Shown: positions 23,515 to 34,275 of the stretch, one piece after another
Position numbering within the stretch: position 1 is the first letter of the stretch
Layout of the letters: each line of letters begins with the position of its first letter
From: Congeria kusceri
Lineage: Eukaryota > Mollusca > Bivalvia > Myida > Dreissenidae
Assembly: GCA_027627225.1 (NCBI GenBank)
Contig: CM051038.1
Location: forward strand, 43,639,348-43,703,347
Length of the DNA stretch: 64,000 nucleotides
Direction: 5' to 3'
The notes under the pieces: generated by a model
Told to the model about the DNA's origin: nothing
Database searches by the model: none
The model's input: the letters and a program-made list of their open reading frames with translations, nothing else
Program-made: the position numbers and the translations under genes

Positions 23515-23661
23515 TTTCCGAATGGTTTGGGAAATAGACAGGTCGGATTTTAGATCTCGGTAATATTGGTGAATTTAGAAGCCGGCATCTCCCACTGTGG
23601 GGATTTACGGAATAAGACCCCAAAAATAAAGTTAGTCGTATTCTGGTGGGCTGGCGGGGCA
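23515..23661 (+). mobile_element. MITE-H fragment fused to the P450
   Basis: Matches MITE-H blocks: ggattttagatctcggtaat, catctcccactgtggggatt, taagaccccaaaaat and ttagtcgtattct. It abuts the P450 coding sequence and supplies the upstream ATG (23566) and about 30 codons in frame. Confidence 0.65.
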
Positions 23662-25170
23662 ATAACTTTGGTACTGGTGATCGTTCTAGCGCTGTATGCC
23701 TACACAACGTACAAGCAGCGATATTTCCGACGTCGTGGTATAAAGGGACCGAAACCCACACCATTTTGGGGACACATAAAGGATTTAATGACTGTTGGAA
23801 TGCACGCCTTTGATCGCCGATGCGTGGAAGAATATGGTCCGGTTTATGGGTTCTATTTTGGCAACCACCCAACCATTATGGAGGCCGATACAGACATTCT
23901 TAAAGAAATTACTATCAAACAATTTTTGAAATTTCTACAACCGTGGCGACACAGCGCAGACTGCAAAAATATGGCAAAACTCTGTCAACGAAGCGAAAGG
24001 CACAAAGTGGAAATACCTGCAGGCAGTTTTACAGCCGTCGTTCAGTTCCGGTAAAATCAAGGGTATGCGGCCGATTCTCAAACGATGTCTGGACGAAATG
24101 ATTTGCTGTCTGGACTCTGTTCTGGTAGACTCAAAGAACCACGTGATTGAAATGTGTGACAAGTTTAAGAGACTCACGATGGATGTTATCTGCAGTTCTG
24201 CGTTCGGGATCGAAGTAAACACTCAACACAATCCCGAGGACCAGTTTGTAAAACATGCGTCCAAAATCTTAGGTGGAGGTCTGAATAACAAAGTCTTGCT
24301 GCTCAACTGGTTCTTTCCAGAATTCCAATCGCTTATTATGTACTTTGCCAAAGATTGGAACAACCCAGAGGCGATGGATTTCTTGGGCGAAACCGTTCGC
24401 AAAGCAATGCAGGAAAGGAAGGACAGTGATCCACGTGAGTATAGGGATCTGCTGAAACTGATGATGGATTCAGCGTCTGATGACCATGCGAGTGGTGTTT
24501 CAGAAGAGAAGAGCTTTGAAGAGATGAAGAGAGGTGGAATGAGCGATGAAGACATGATGATCAAAGGGATAATCTTTCTTGCCGCAGGACATGAAACCAC
24601 TGCTGCGTTGCTTGGGTTTATATCTTACAATCTTGCAACGCATCTGGACGTTCAGGATCGACTTCTGGAAGAAATAGACGAAGTTACAGGATATATTAAG
24701 TTCTGTAACATATGACAGTATTCTGAAGATGGAGTACCTCGAAATGGTCATACAGGAGACACTGCGGCTGTATCCGCCACAAGGAAGGTTCAATCGCCAA
24801 CCTGCTCAGGACGTCACAATCAAGGGCGTCCACTTTGAGAAAGGAATGGACATCACTTTCACCACGTTTGGCATACACATGAACCCAAAATATTGGCCGG
24901 AACCGGAAAAGTTCGATCCGGAGAGGTTTTTACCGGCGAATAAGCGCAACATCTATCCGTATAGTCATGTCCCGTTTGGTGCTGGACCCAGGAATTGTTT
25001 CGGAATGAAGCTGGCATTGGCTGAAATGAAAATGGCCATTGTGAGACTGTTGCAAAGCTTTCGACTCGAGCCGTCGGATAAGCTGACAGTTCCACCGACG
25101 CCGGATATTTTTTGCGGCCCGAAAGTCTGTGGCTGAAGTTGGTGCGAAGATTCAAATCATGTAACTGTAA
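23566..25170 (+). pseudogene. CYP3-clan (CYP3A-like) cytochrome P450, intronless and frameshifted
   Basis: Haem-thiolate monooxygenase, normally anchored in the ER membrane by its N-terminus. Seen in order: hydrophobic anchor ITLVLVIVLALYAY, proline-rich hinge GPKPTPFWGH, oxygen-binding I-helix AAGHETTA, K-helix ETLR, PERF (FDPERF) and haem loop FGAGPRNCFG with the Cys ligand. Size, about 500 codons, is normal. No intron interrupts 1.5 kb, unlike usual animal CYP3 genes, so a retrocopy is likely, though no clear poly(A) tail is seen. Three frameshifts: near 23925-23935, 24695-24712 and 25118-25124. The C-helix WxxxR reads WKYLQ, losing the Arg that holds a haem propionate. The N-terminus before about 23662 is MITE-derived. 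It lies between G1 and G2 on the opposite strand. Confidence 0.88.
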
Positions 25171-25820
25171 CCTAGCACAGTTTGTGATGAGATCAACTAA
25201 CATTGGAATATTGTGTTTCTTGCTGTTCTGGTCAAACACAGATACAACACAGATATATACTCTTAACTTAGCGTTTTCTATACTGTGTAAATGCGATGTG
25301 TGTATAATTACTATTTTTTGCAATTTTGCGTGAATATAACTAAAACAAAATATTGAACGCACGCCCTTATTTGATTCCAAACCTTGAAAGCACAGAATCT
25401 TTCTGCACCAGTATTATAGCCGCACAAAACCTATCCTCAGTAATAGCATCAGCAGTCAAAGCCTACTAGATTGTCCGCTGACTGGCTAGGATGATTTCGC
25501 CTTGGAGGTAACGTAAAAATGACTGCATGAAATGTATGTGCATTTCGAAGTAGAAAGCTACAATTAACAATTCTGTAATATTAAGGTCAGTTAAAAAGGA
25601 CATGCTATTGTTATGGTCATACATTGAATAGGCCTCTGCTTATGCTTTAAAAGGTCATTTGAACGTGACTTAATTAGTATACTCAACACAAAAAGAAAGT
25701 ATCCACTAATCAATTATTATATGATATTTCATCATGTTTCGATACCTGTATTTAATTTTAACCAAAATCAAAATAAAGTCTGTGTAACCTTAATCATCTT
25801 TCAATAAAATGCTAACATTT

Positions 25821-26920
25821 TAGCTCGACTATTCACCGAATAGTTCGAGCTATACTACTCACCCGTTCGTCGGCGTATGCTCTTGTTAAGGTTCGTGTGC
25901 AACATGTCCATATCTCTCTAACTACTGCAGAACTTCGATTGAAACTTCACACATGTGTTCGGGGTCATTATGTGAGGTCTCTGACTAAGACCCATAACTC
26001 TGACCTGCAATTTAGCAGAATTATTCCCCTTTTTGTACTTAGAAAATCAGGTTAAAGCTTGGCTGCAACAACTCCATATCTCTATATCTACTACAGATAT
26101 TCAATTGAAACTTCACACATGCCTTCAGGGTCATAATATATGGTCACTGGCCAAGACCCATAACTGTGACCAGCATTTTAGCAGAACTATGCCCCTTTTT
26201 GTACTTATAAAAGTCAGGTTAAGGATTGCGTGCCAAATAAAATCTTCGGGGGTTTTATGTAAGGTCAATGACCAAGGCCCATAACTCTGACCTGCAATTT
26301 AGCAGAATTATGCCCCTTTTTGTACTTAGAAATTCACGTTAAAGTTTGCGTGCAACAACTCTATATATCTATAACTACTACAGATGTTCAATTGAAACTT
26401 CACACATGTCTTCAGGGTCATAATATAAGGTCACTAACCAAGGCCCGTAACTCTAACCATCAATTTAGCAGGAGTATGCCCCTTTTATTCTTAGAAAAGT
26501 CAAGTAAATTTTTGCGTTCAAGATAACTTAAGGTTAAGGTTTACGTACAACAAATCAATGTCTCTGTAACTTCTACAGACATCAATTGAAACTTCACACA
26601 TGTCTTCGGTGTCATTATGTAAGGTCACCGACCAAGGTCCATAACTCTGACCTGCAATTTAGCTGAATTATGCCCTTTTTTGCTCTTGGAAATTTCAGGT
26701 TAAAGTTTGCATGCAACAATTTCATATCTATATATCTACTTCAGATATTCAATTAAAACTTCACACAGGTCTTGAAGGTCATTATATAAGGTCACTGGCA
26801 AAGGCACATAAAATTTACCAGTATTTTTTTAGAATTATGCCCCTTTTTTGTAGTAAAAAAAGCCCATTACTCTGAGAAAGCGATTAAATAATCGAGCGCG
26901 CTGTCCTGAGACAGCTCTTG
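25821..26920. repeat. 1.1-kb internally tandem dispersed repeat
   Basis: Begins tagctcgactattcaccg and ends near aataatcgagcgcgctg, a partial inverted match. Inside are about six units of roughly 120-190 bp, each with cttcacacatgtcttc..ggtcat, taactctgacctgcaattta and tatgccccttttt. This structure is widespread in bivalve genomes. The ORFs in it are spurious. Confidence 0.75.
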
Positions 26921-26929
26921 TGTCTGTAT

Positions 26930-28035
26930 TAATTCCATTATATGGTAAAACCAAAAAACAAAGGTGTAAAAATCAAAATAACAGAAAACATAGTCAAAAC
27001 AAATAAGGAAAGTATCCACTTTAAAAACTCTTTATGTGAAAAAAAAACATGAACAGTTATCCGAGTTTTAATTTATGATAGTCCGTTGCATCATGTCTAT
27101 TACGGTAATTTTATCGCAAATAGCACATTGCAAAACAATAATGTTTATAACGGTATGTTTATTGCATCAATACAAAACAAGAAAATGTTTACATAGTATT
27201 TTGTGCACCAAAACACATTACAAAAGAAGAAGCTATTTATTGCGATAATTTATTGCCAGAAGGCACATTGCAAAACGCAAAATAATATATTTATTACGGA
27301 AAATTATCTGCATCCATTCACAAGTGTAAAGCAACATATACTTTCAAAGCTGCATTGACTGCAAGAATGGCGATATGTGAAATGTTATAAAACATATTTG
27401 TACATCCAGATGCCATGTTTTGAATTGTTACATTCATTAAAATTACAACCTTTAAATGATAAAATGAAACCAGATTTACAATTTATATAATATTCGAATA
27501 TTTTCTTTAACAATATTATAAATGATATGTTTATATGTCACACTATACTTTATATTTATACATTTTATGTCACACTATACTATACCTAATACATGAACAT
27601 CTATTTACTTTACAAACCTTTATCCAACACTTTCATTTTAGTCAACCATAGCATATTAATAAGTGTTAATAATTAGCAGAACCTTTGTAAGCTAGCGTGT
27701 GTCAATAATTGTTAATACAAAAAAACTAACTTTTGCACCGAATCAATCAGAAGACGTTATAACAAATGTCATACAAAATATAATAAAAATGTAATAATAC
27801 AATGTTTCAATGTTTAAGAAATGTATTTTTCTTGCACTGTTCAACCAGATTCTGATTTTGCTGCTGTATTCCTCAAAGGCGGATCAAGGGCTGATTTTCA
27901 TAAAGTTCTTAACTTAAAATATACTTAACTGAAAATTTTGGATCAGGTCTTCAGTGTGAAAGTCAGGTGAACATTATTTGTATTTATGCGTGTTCTAATA
28001 TAAAAAAATAGAATCATCTCGTTACCTACAACGCA
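26930..28035. other. AT-rich stretch without recognised genes
   Basis: Between the 1.1-kb repeat and the 86-bp tandem I see only AT-rich sequence with short local similarities (gcacattgcaaaacaataa and gcacattgcaaaacgcaaaa). No splice-flanked exon was found. Confidence 0.5.
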
Positions 28036-28038
28036 AAC

Positions 28039-28314
28039 TATAAGCACTTATTGGGTTCTTGAACTAAGATGACGATCTGTTCACCCTTTACTAACATAAA
28101 GACTTTGACCCGTAAACGGAACGGCTATAGATTTAAGGAATTTATAAGCACTTGATGACTATCTGTTCACCCTTTACTAACATAAAGACTTTGACCCGTA
28201 AACGGAACGGCTATAGATTTAAGGAATTTATAAGCACTTGATGACTATCTGTTTACCCTTTACTAACATAAAGACTTTGACCCGTAAACGGAACGGCTAT
28301 AGATTTAAGGAATT
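28039..28314. repeat. 86-bp tandem triplication
   Basis: Three copies start tataagcactt at 28039, 28143 and 28229. The last two are 86 bp and nearly identical; the first has an extra 18 bp after its start. The near identity implies a recent event. Confidence 0.9.
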
Positions 28315-28555
28315 TATACGATTTTTAGAAATTATTTATGTCCTAAGGTCCGTTGTGAATTCCAGCCCTGGACCGCCACATACTGGAGGAAATGTATTAG
28401 CAAATCCTCTAATTACAGTGTTCCGTAAAAACATAATTACCAATTAATCACAACAAACTGAGATTTCTTTCACTTATAGTCTGCTGCCCATAAATCACTG
28501 GATCATTTACAAGCTGGATGAACCGCGTGTACCCAAAATCACTACCCTAAGGCTT

Positions 28556-29120
28556 TCACTCGTCAACATCGCTTCCATTGTCCTCGATAGGTACTTCAGA
28601 TATCGTACTATATTCTTTCGGGTCAGTTTCCTCATGGGAAGCGTGTTCTTGTACTGCTCTCACTTGGACACAGCCGTTTGTTTGATATGTTGACACGCCC
28701 GAGGCTAGTTCCCGTCGCACATTCCCCGAGGACAGAACACGACTTTCTGTTTTGTTGACGTTTTGTAACATTTGATCCATAGAAGAAACAGGTAGATCGC
28801 GTAGTTCTTGTCTTACAAGGCTACCGTATGTGGCATCGTCAATATTAGCCAAACGAGGACCGGCGGTGGCTCCGAGCAATGCATCGGTTTCTTCGAACAG
28901 ATCAGCCGAGTCAGTCGGGTTGTCAGAAGTTGGTTGTTCGGTATTAGTCACATAATACCATGGAATACAACCACGTTTGTGGAGATTGTCGATATCGTGA
29001 TACAATTGATTCTTCGTTAAAACATCAACCACGGCTGCAATTATCGCAGAAGGCTGTAATTTAGTTTGTAACTGTGCAAACAGTTCTTCTGTTGAATCGC
29101 CGTTCAGCTTGTAATTTTCC
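28556..29120 (-). CDS. G2 last exon D and stop
   Basis: 565 nt, phase 2 in, ending TGA at 28556-28558. It begins with a helical region (NGDSTEELFAQLQTKLQPS, YHDIDNLHKRGC) and continues into a polar tail ending EDNGSDVDE. The acceptor is gaatttttag. The acidic end is missing from G1. Confidence 0.75.
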
Positions 29121-30488
29121 CTAAAAATTCAGAAAGCAATACACAAAGTAATAAAACCACTTTCTATTTTACTTGACAGCACAAAGAAACAATCTCGAAC
29201 AATAACATATTTTTTGGCGACAAACACAAATATCGATACTAAAATGTTAATTTTAAGCCCTTTTCGAGGATACAAGTACTCTTATGCACCTATCAATATT
29301 TTTTCCCGGGGGGGGGGGGGGGCAGCATGCATAAACGGGACTTTAGACTGAAAGCAATTCCCGACAGGCGGGAATTTGACACGCCGAATGATTCCGGGAC
29401 CCGGGATATAGACTTTGTTCGGATTCTAGATCCCGGTAATATTGAATCCCGGGCCATTTGATGCACCAAATAAGCATACCCCATTGATGGGATTTGGACA
29501 AAAATGCTTTGGCTCTAGCGTTGGGAATTAGATCCCAAAAAATACAATTAGTCAAATTCTCCTGGGTTTGCCCGCCGCTCCCCACCCCCTACCCTGGGGG
29601 AAAATATTGATAGGTGCATTATAAGCTGTCGCCCGTATGAATGTTTTTGTAAAAAATATTTAGCCACTACGTCGAATCATCTTTTGTTTTATGCAAAACA
29701 AGAAGCATTATAACGTAATCATAATCTAAATGCATTTACGGGCGATTCACTGATATGAACTTACTTTAAAACCTGTCTAGTTCTTGCAAGTTCGTCGCTG
29801 TGGCTTGCAAAGTATTCTTTGATGCCTTGAATCGCACGTGAATTATGTTCAGCCTGGAAATGAGGTTTTTGACGAAAAGCATTAACACGTTTAAAATGCT
29901 TTATATAAGTTCATGATTACACATTTTGTTTTCTTAAACGGGAATTGTTAACAGATTTTTGTATTTTTTTTAATATACCATTAAATGTCTAAACTGGAAA
30001 AAATTTAAACTAAACAACTCAAGTTTTATAACAAGGAAAGCATCAAACAGATAAACAAAATGTGCCGCCACAATCCTACAACCTCAAAGTATGACGCGCT
30101 AAACGTTCGGCCAATCTGGTTTATATACATGTTTGTGTTATTTTTACTTTATGTAATTGATTCACGTGCTTTCAACCATATCAACGCAAACAGCAGAACT
30201 ACTCCAAAATATTTAATCATTTCGCGTTACAAATGCTTTATAATGTTATCCATTTCAACTGATGATTACGCATCAACGAAGCATTATTTTCAATCGATTT
30301 CTATGTAAGTAGGGCTATTTCGTTCCATTACAGTTTGCTTTTAGTTTTGGAAACTGTGAAACAATCTTGGAAATTGTCAATTCGTCAATCTGTGAACAGG
30401 TCACTTTAAGAACTATTTCTACTACAATTTGCTACTACTACAAGTACTACTACCTACTTTGACTACTACTACTACTACTACTGCTACT

Positions 30489-30539
<51 letters not shown>

Positions 30540-31437
30540 AATTATAATTATAATAAAAATAAAATAATAATAATAAATTTTCATTAGTCTTGTAACGTTA
30601 TTAATAAAACTCCTACTATCCCTACTAGAACCGTAGTATCAGACATGACATACCAGAAGCAAACTTAAAATTTTGACATCGTTGGGAAGTAGTTTGTGTT
30701 GTTTGGATTTTTTCCGCCGTATTTATCAGTATTTCAGTCATATCACGGCGGTCAGTTAACCTACTCGCACTTTTCCTGAACAAGCTTATCCGATCTAAGT
30801 GGTTTGCCAGCACAAAATGCACACACTAAAGCCAGTTACTGACAACTGCCATACTTGAATCAGACGAAGGGGGAGAATGGCCGTAGAAATAATTTTATGA
30901 CCAATCCCTACACAAGTTATGTGGCCGGGCTTGGGTTCGAACTCACGATCCTCGGATTGACAGTCCCGCGCTCTACCAACTGAGCTGGCCGGGCCAACTT
31001 GTGTTGTTATTTTCACGTGAGAAGTATTCATTTATGAACATAAAAAAACAACGTCAGGCATAAATTACAACCTTGACCCAAAACCAATGGGTAAGGCATT
31101 GATAGCGTACAACCATGTTTGCTTCTTAGGTAATACTTCTTGGGCACATGTTTTTTGATTAAAAGTTTATTAACTTCGTTCCAAAAGGTCTTTACTTATA
31201 GACGATTCAATATTAGCTGCTTTCTTGTCTGTCACGACTTAAAGCTATACATTCGACCTATTATACCTAAATTATCTATTATATATATTATATCGACCTG
31301 CTTTTTTAGAATTGCTTTAGTCACTATCAAATCACGATATCCGGTGAATATACATGTAGTTCTTTATATCTTCCGAAAGTTTGAACTGTATGTTTTCCCA
31401 GTCGTTGCTATGATACATAATGCCCCTCATTTAACTA

Positions 31438-31468
<31 letters not shown>

Positions 31469-32583
31469 TCATTTGAGTAAAAAAACAGCAACACATAACT
31501 GACCTCTATTGGAAGTCGATCCTCACAACGAAGTTTTATTTCGTCAATGACCAATCTGTTTTTCTTGCTCTCTTCCGGGGAGATTGCATCACGTCTGCAT
31601 ACGTCGACATCTAACACACACTGGAAGGAGTCAACAGGTAAATCGGGGTTTTGACACCGGTACAAATCGGGATTTTGACACAGGTACCATTCTGCCACGA
31701 TCGGGATACCCGGTTCGCCCTGGGCAGAGCGCAACCGCTCACACTCCTTGCTGGTTTTCAGGATGGTATGCAACTCAATTACCTGTAAAGTTAATCATTT
31801 GCATTACTATTTCAGTAACACTTGCTGCGTATGTGATTTGGTATTCCATTGTTTTGTATGCTTCATAATCATTTTTAAAACTCTTGCCTCGTGTTCACAA
31901 AGGATAAACTGCAGGGTCAAGATCAATCTTGGCTGATCTTGATCTTCTAGCTCAACTGAGCCGAATCTTAAAAATATTTTATTTTTGAAATAACTTTTCC
32001 TCTAGGTTAAATAAACATGCATTTAATTTTATATTTTGGTTAAAAACTACATATCAGATAGAAAACGTATGCTGAGAGGAATTCATAATCATGTACAGTA
32101 TATATTTGACCAACATTCAGATTTTAGTGAACGCCATTTTTGTGCTGATCGTGAAATATCCGACTCAAGTTTATCTTGAACCTGAAAATCAAGCTTAACT
32201 TGTTTTGTGAACATGGGGCCTGATTTAAACAAACGCTTTCTGAGTTTACTTAATACTTAATGTTAACACACGTTTTGTGTTTGTTTCTTTCTGTTTCTTT
32301 CTTTTTTTTTGGGGGGGGGGATCGCGGGGGGGGGGGGGGGCGGGCGGTAACTATTGTGAAAATCTAACATTTCGATGACAATAGAACTTACTTGTTCGTC
32401 TTTGAAAACTGCCTCTTCCATTCCTGGCATTAGAACTGGTGTCCACAGGTTTGGTTTATAATACAGCCTGGATTTGACTTGGTCTCGTGCCGTAAGAGGG
32501 TTTTCAGGCGTTGTGTTTGGTGGAGACAGAACCTGGTCCTTTTTAAGGACCCTACCTTCCCTGTCCTCACGAGATATCAAGGC
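28556..32583 (-). CDS. Locus G2: intact C-terminal four exons of the G family
   Basis: Exons 32392-32583, 31504-31782, 29765-29853 and 28556-29120, phases 0, 0 and 2, no stop or frameshift, all donors gtaagt or gtcagt and acceptors with pyrimidines. They encode about 373 residues including the C-terminus, with no membrane segment, so a soluble or cytoplasmic part. Aligned to G1 they are exon-for-exon paralogues. The 5' half (signal, galaxin, membrane and ZU5-like exons) is not present between 32584 and the gap, so it is either hidden in the gap or absent. The order of conservation (frame kept despite 40-45% residue change in exon A) suggests that G2 has been under selection. Function unknown; a signalling adaptor-like intracellular region is a guess. 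Confidence 0.72.
29285..29618 (-). mobile_element. MITE-H, complete copy (334 bp), TSD TTA
   Basis: TIRs tgcacctatcaatatttt and aaaatattgataggtgca are perfect inverted repeats of 18 bp; TTA flanks both sides (29282-29284 and 29619-29621). It lies in the G2 intron between exons C and D. The TWA target duplication points to PIF/Harbinger mobilisation. Confidence 0.88.
29765..29853 (-). CDS. G2 exon C
   Basis: 89 nt, phase 0 in and phase 2 out, reading AEHNSRAIQGIKEYFASHSD and on to RQVL. The acceptor is catttccag and the donor gtaagt. It is predicted helical. Confidence 0.75.
29925..30425. repeat. R2 dispersed repeat with tRNA-like segment
   Basis: Parallel to 36190-36660: aattgttaacagatt at the left, a degraded tRNA-like block (rc tggccgaacgtttagcgcg, about 30063-30117), and gtcaatctgtgaacaggtca at the right. 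The ends tgttnacagatt and aatctgtgaaca are inverted relative to each other. It is in the G2 B-C intron; the ORF 30060-30308 is part of it. Confidence 0.65.
30421..30590. repeat. Trinucleotide microsatellite CTA then TAA
   Basis: Degenerate (CTA)n followed by about 15 (AAT) units and a decayed AAT tail. Confidence 0.95.
30680..31010 (-). mobile_element. SINE-T, full copy with tRNA-derived head
   Basis: On the minus strand it starts with a tRNA-related head (30922-30995) followed by about 230 bp of body and a tail of CAAA-like repeats. The body is shared with 49321-49625 and 15540-15720. It lies in the G2 B-C intron, same strand as the gene. Confidence 0.8.
30922..30995 (-). tRNA. tRNA-like head of SINE-T (not a functional tRNA)
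   Basis: The minus strand shows an A-box-like agctcagttggtagagcg and B-box-like gagttcgaaccc in the right spacing, with GGCCCGG at one end and CCGGGCC-like sequence at the other. The anticodon arm cggga/tccga is mispaired, so I read it as the RNA polymerase III promoter head of a SINE. Confidence 0.6.
31436..31466. repeat. (ATT)n microsatellite
   Basis: About ten TTA/ATT units, roughly 40 bp from the G2 exon B donor in the intron. Confidence 0.95.
31504..31782 (-). CDS. G2 exon B, with 7-residue tandem duplication
   Basis: 93 codons in phase 0, starting VIELHTILKTSK. The segment CQNPDLYRCQNPDL is a 21-bp tandem duplication absent from G1. It ends CEDRLPIE at donor gtcagt; the acceptor is ctttacag. 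Confidence 0.78.
32392..32583 (-). CDS. G2 exon A
   Basis: 64 codons in phase 0, with ISREDREGRVLKKD, RDQVKSRLYY, LWTPVLMPG and EAVFKDEQ. The acceptor is atttttag and the donor gtaagt. A G-run just downstream in the intron (32311-32341) explains the Pro-rich shadow ORF. Confidence 0.75.
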
Positions 32584-32795
32584 CTAAAAATAAAATATTA
32601 ATGATGTCATCATTAAAGATGTGATGGTGTATGCATTATATTAAATTTTCTTAAGCTACTTTTAACATGATCCAAACTACAGTATTCAACGGGTATATAT
32701 CCTTTACGTGTTGCTTATTATAAACAAACGATCAAGTAAACTCGTTTCCCCAAAATTATGCAACATATTATTTGTCGTCTTGACTAAACCTGTTT

Positions 32796-32995
32796 NNNNN
32801 NNNNNNNNNNNNNNNNNNNNNNNNNNNNNNNNNNNNNNNNNNNNNNNNNNNNNNNNNNNNNNNNNNNNNNNNNNNNNNNNNNNNNNNNNNNNNNNNNNNN
32901 NNNNNNNNNNNNNNNNNNNNNNNNNNNNNNNNNNNNNNNNNNNNNNNNNNNNNNNNNNNNNNNNNNNNNNNNNNNNNNNNNNNNNNNNNNNNNNN
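32796..32995. other. Assembly gap of exactly 200 N
   Basis: The round number suggests a placeholder of unknown true size. The left side should hold the 5' half of G2; the right side should hold the remaining exons of the receptor. Neither is found nearby, so substantial sequence is probably missing. Confidence 0.95.
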
Positions 32996-33068
32996 TGTAT
33001 AGATAACTAGCCACGTGTCGTGTTAGAATTCCGAATAAATCAATAATAAAAGATAGCATGAAACATAC

Positions 33069-33326
33069 CTCGTTTACCGCGCTTATCGGCATAACTATTG
33101 CCGCCACCATCAGGTCCGCTACTGCCAAGGACAGGATTAAATAGTTTGCGACGCTGTGTAGATTCTTTTCCAGAATAATAGCGGCGATCACAAACACGTT
33201 CCCAATTATTGTGAACAGGATCATTAAGCCAAGGATCACAGAAACACTGATGCAGTGTTCTAGTGACCGTATAATGGGTCCGTCACTTCCATTTTTGGAA
33301 TCAATGAAAGATGCCGTCGTATCCAT
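33069..33326 (-). CDS. Serotonin-type class A GPCR, first coding exon (TM1-TM2)
   Basis: 86 codons from ATG at 33326 to donor gtatgt. An extracellular N-tail (one NGS sequon) is followed by TM1 with GNVFVIAAI (the conserved GN), ICL1 EKNLHSVANYLILSLAVADL (the conserved N and LAVAD of TM2) and VAAIVMPISAVNE. This is the pattern of amine receptors, closest in look to molluscan 5-HT1-like receptors (Gi-coupled, plasma membrane). The phase-0 intron after AVNE is followed by the assembly gap, and TM3-TM7 are not in the window. The exon continues 5' as UTR to an acceptor (tttatatttgcag) at 33513. It could also be an octopamine- or dopamine-type receptor. Confidence 0.85.
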
Positions 33327-33512
33327 GGCGTCTCATTGGGTAACGCGCTAAGCAATTGTGGAAGACGCAATATCAAATTCCTGCTTGAATTACTTTCATA
33401 GCTGTTGCGCTACAGACTCAATGGTGTAATATTCCATACAGCAAATGAATATGTAATGCGAAGCGACAGCATGGGTCCGCTAGTTCTATCCGACATTCGA
33501 CGGTTTCACAGC
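33327..33512 (-). other. 5' UTR part of the receptor exon
   Basis: Between a strong acceptor (tttatatttgcag, rc of 33513-33525) and the start codon. It contains an out-of-frame ATG a few bases before the main ATG. A further upstream non-coding exon is implied but was not found. Confidence 0.55.
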
Positions 33513-33860
33513 CTGCAAATATAAACAAAACGTGCATTGATTACCAATTTAGAATTTTCACCAAATCGTCCAATCGTTTTGTAAACAATATATTGTCTCA
33601 GTGGAATGATTCCGACCATTAATGATTGATGTATTCAACCGTTATTTCATAGATTTTAATCATTGAAAAGAATGTATGCGATTGAATTCCTGACTTGACT
33701 ATAGTTTCATTTAATACATATTTATATTGTATTATAGCACGTAAGTTGCTTCGCATAAAGCAGTTTATTCATTCCTGAAAATAATACTAGTGTCTTCAAT
33801 CATAATTATAGGCATGTACGCAACAGTTAGGCGCATCACATTGATAATAAATATGTAATA

Positions 33861-34275
33861 ATCAAACCAATGTATATTTATGTTTGATCAACAGCAATCA
33901 AACCAATGTATATTTATGTTTGATCAACGGCAATCAAACCAATGTATATTTATGTTTGATCAACAGCAATCAAGCCAATGTACATTTATGTTTGATCAAC
34001 AGCAATCAAACCAATGTATATTTATGTTTGATCAACAGCAATCAAACCAATGTATATTTATATTTGATCAACAGCAATCAAACCAATGTATATTTATGTT
34101 TGATCAACAGCAATCAAACCAATGTATATATATATTTGATCAACAGCAATCAAACCAATGTATATTTATGTTTGATCAACAGCAATCAAACCAATGTATA
34201 TTTATGTTTGATCAACAGCAATCAAACCAATGTATATTTATGTTTGATCAACAGCAATCAAACCAATGTATATTT
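33861..34275. repeat. 36-bp tandem array, about 11.5 units
   Basis: The unit contains gtttgatcaacagcaatcaaac, an imperfect hairpin with a 7-bp stem, followed by caatgtatatttat. Because 36 is a multiple of 3, two plus-strand frames stay open and give repeats such as MFDQQQSNQCIF. No start context or splice sites suggest a protein. Confidence 0.95.
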
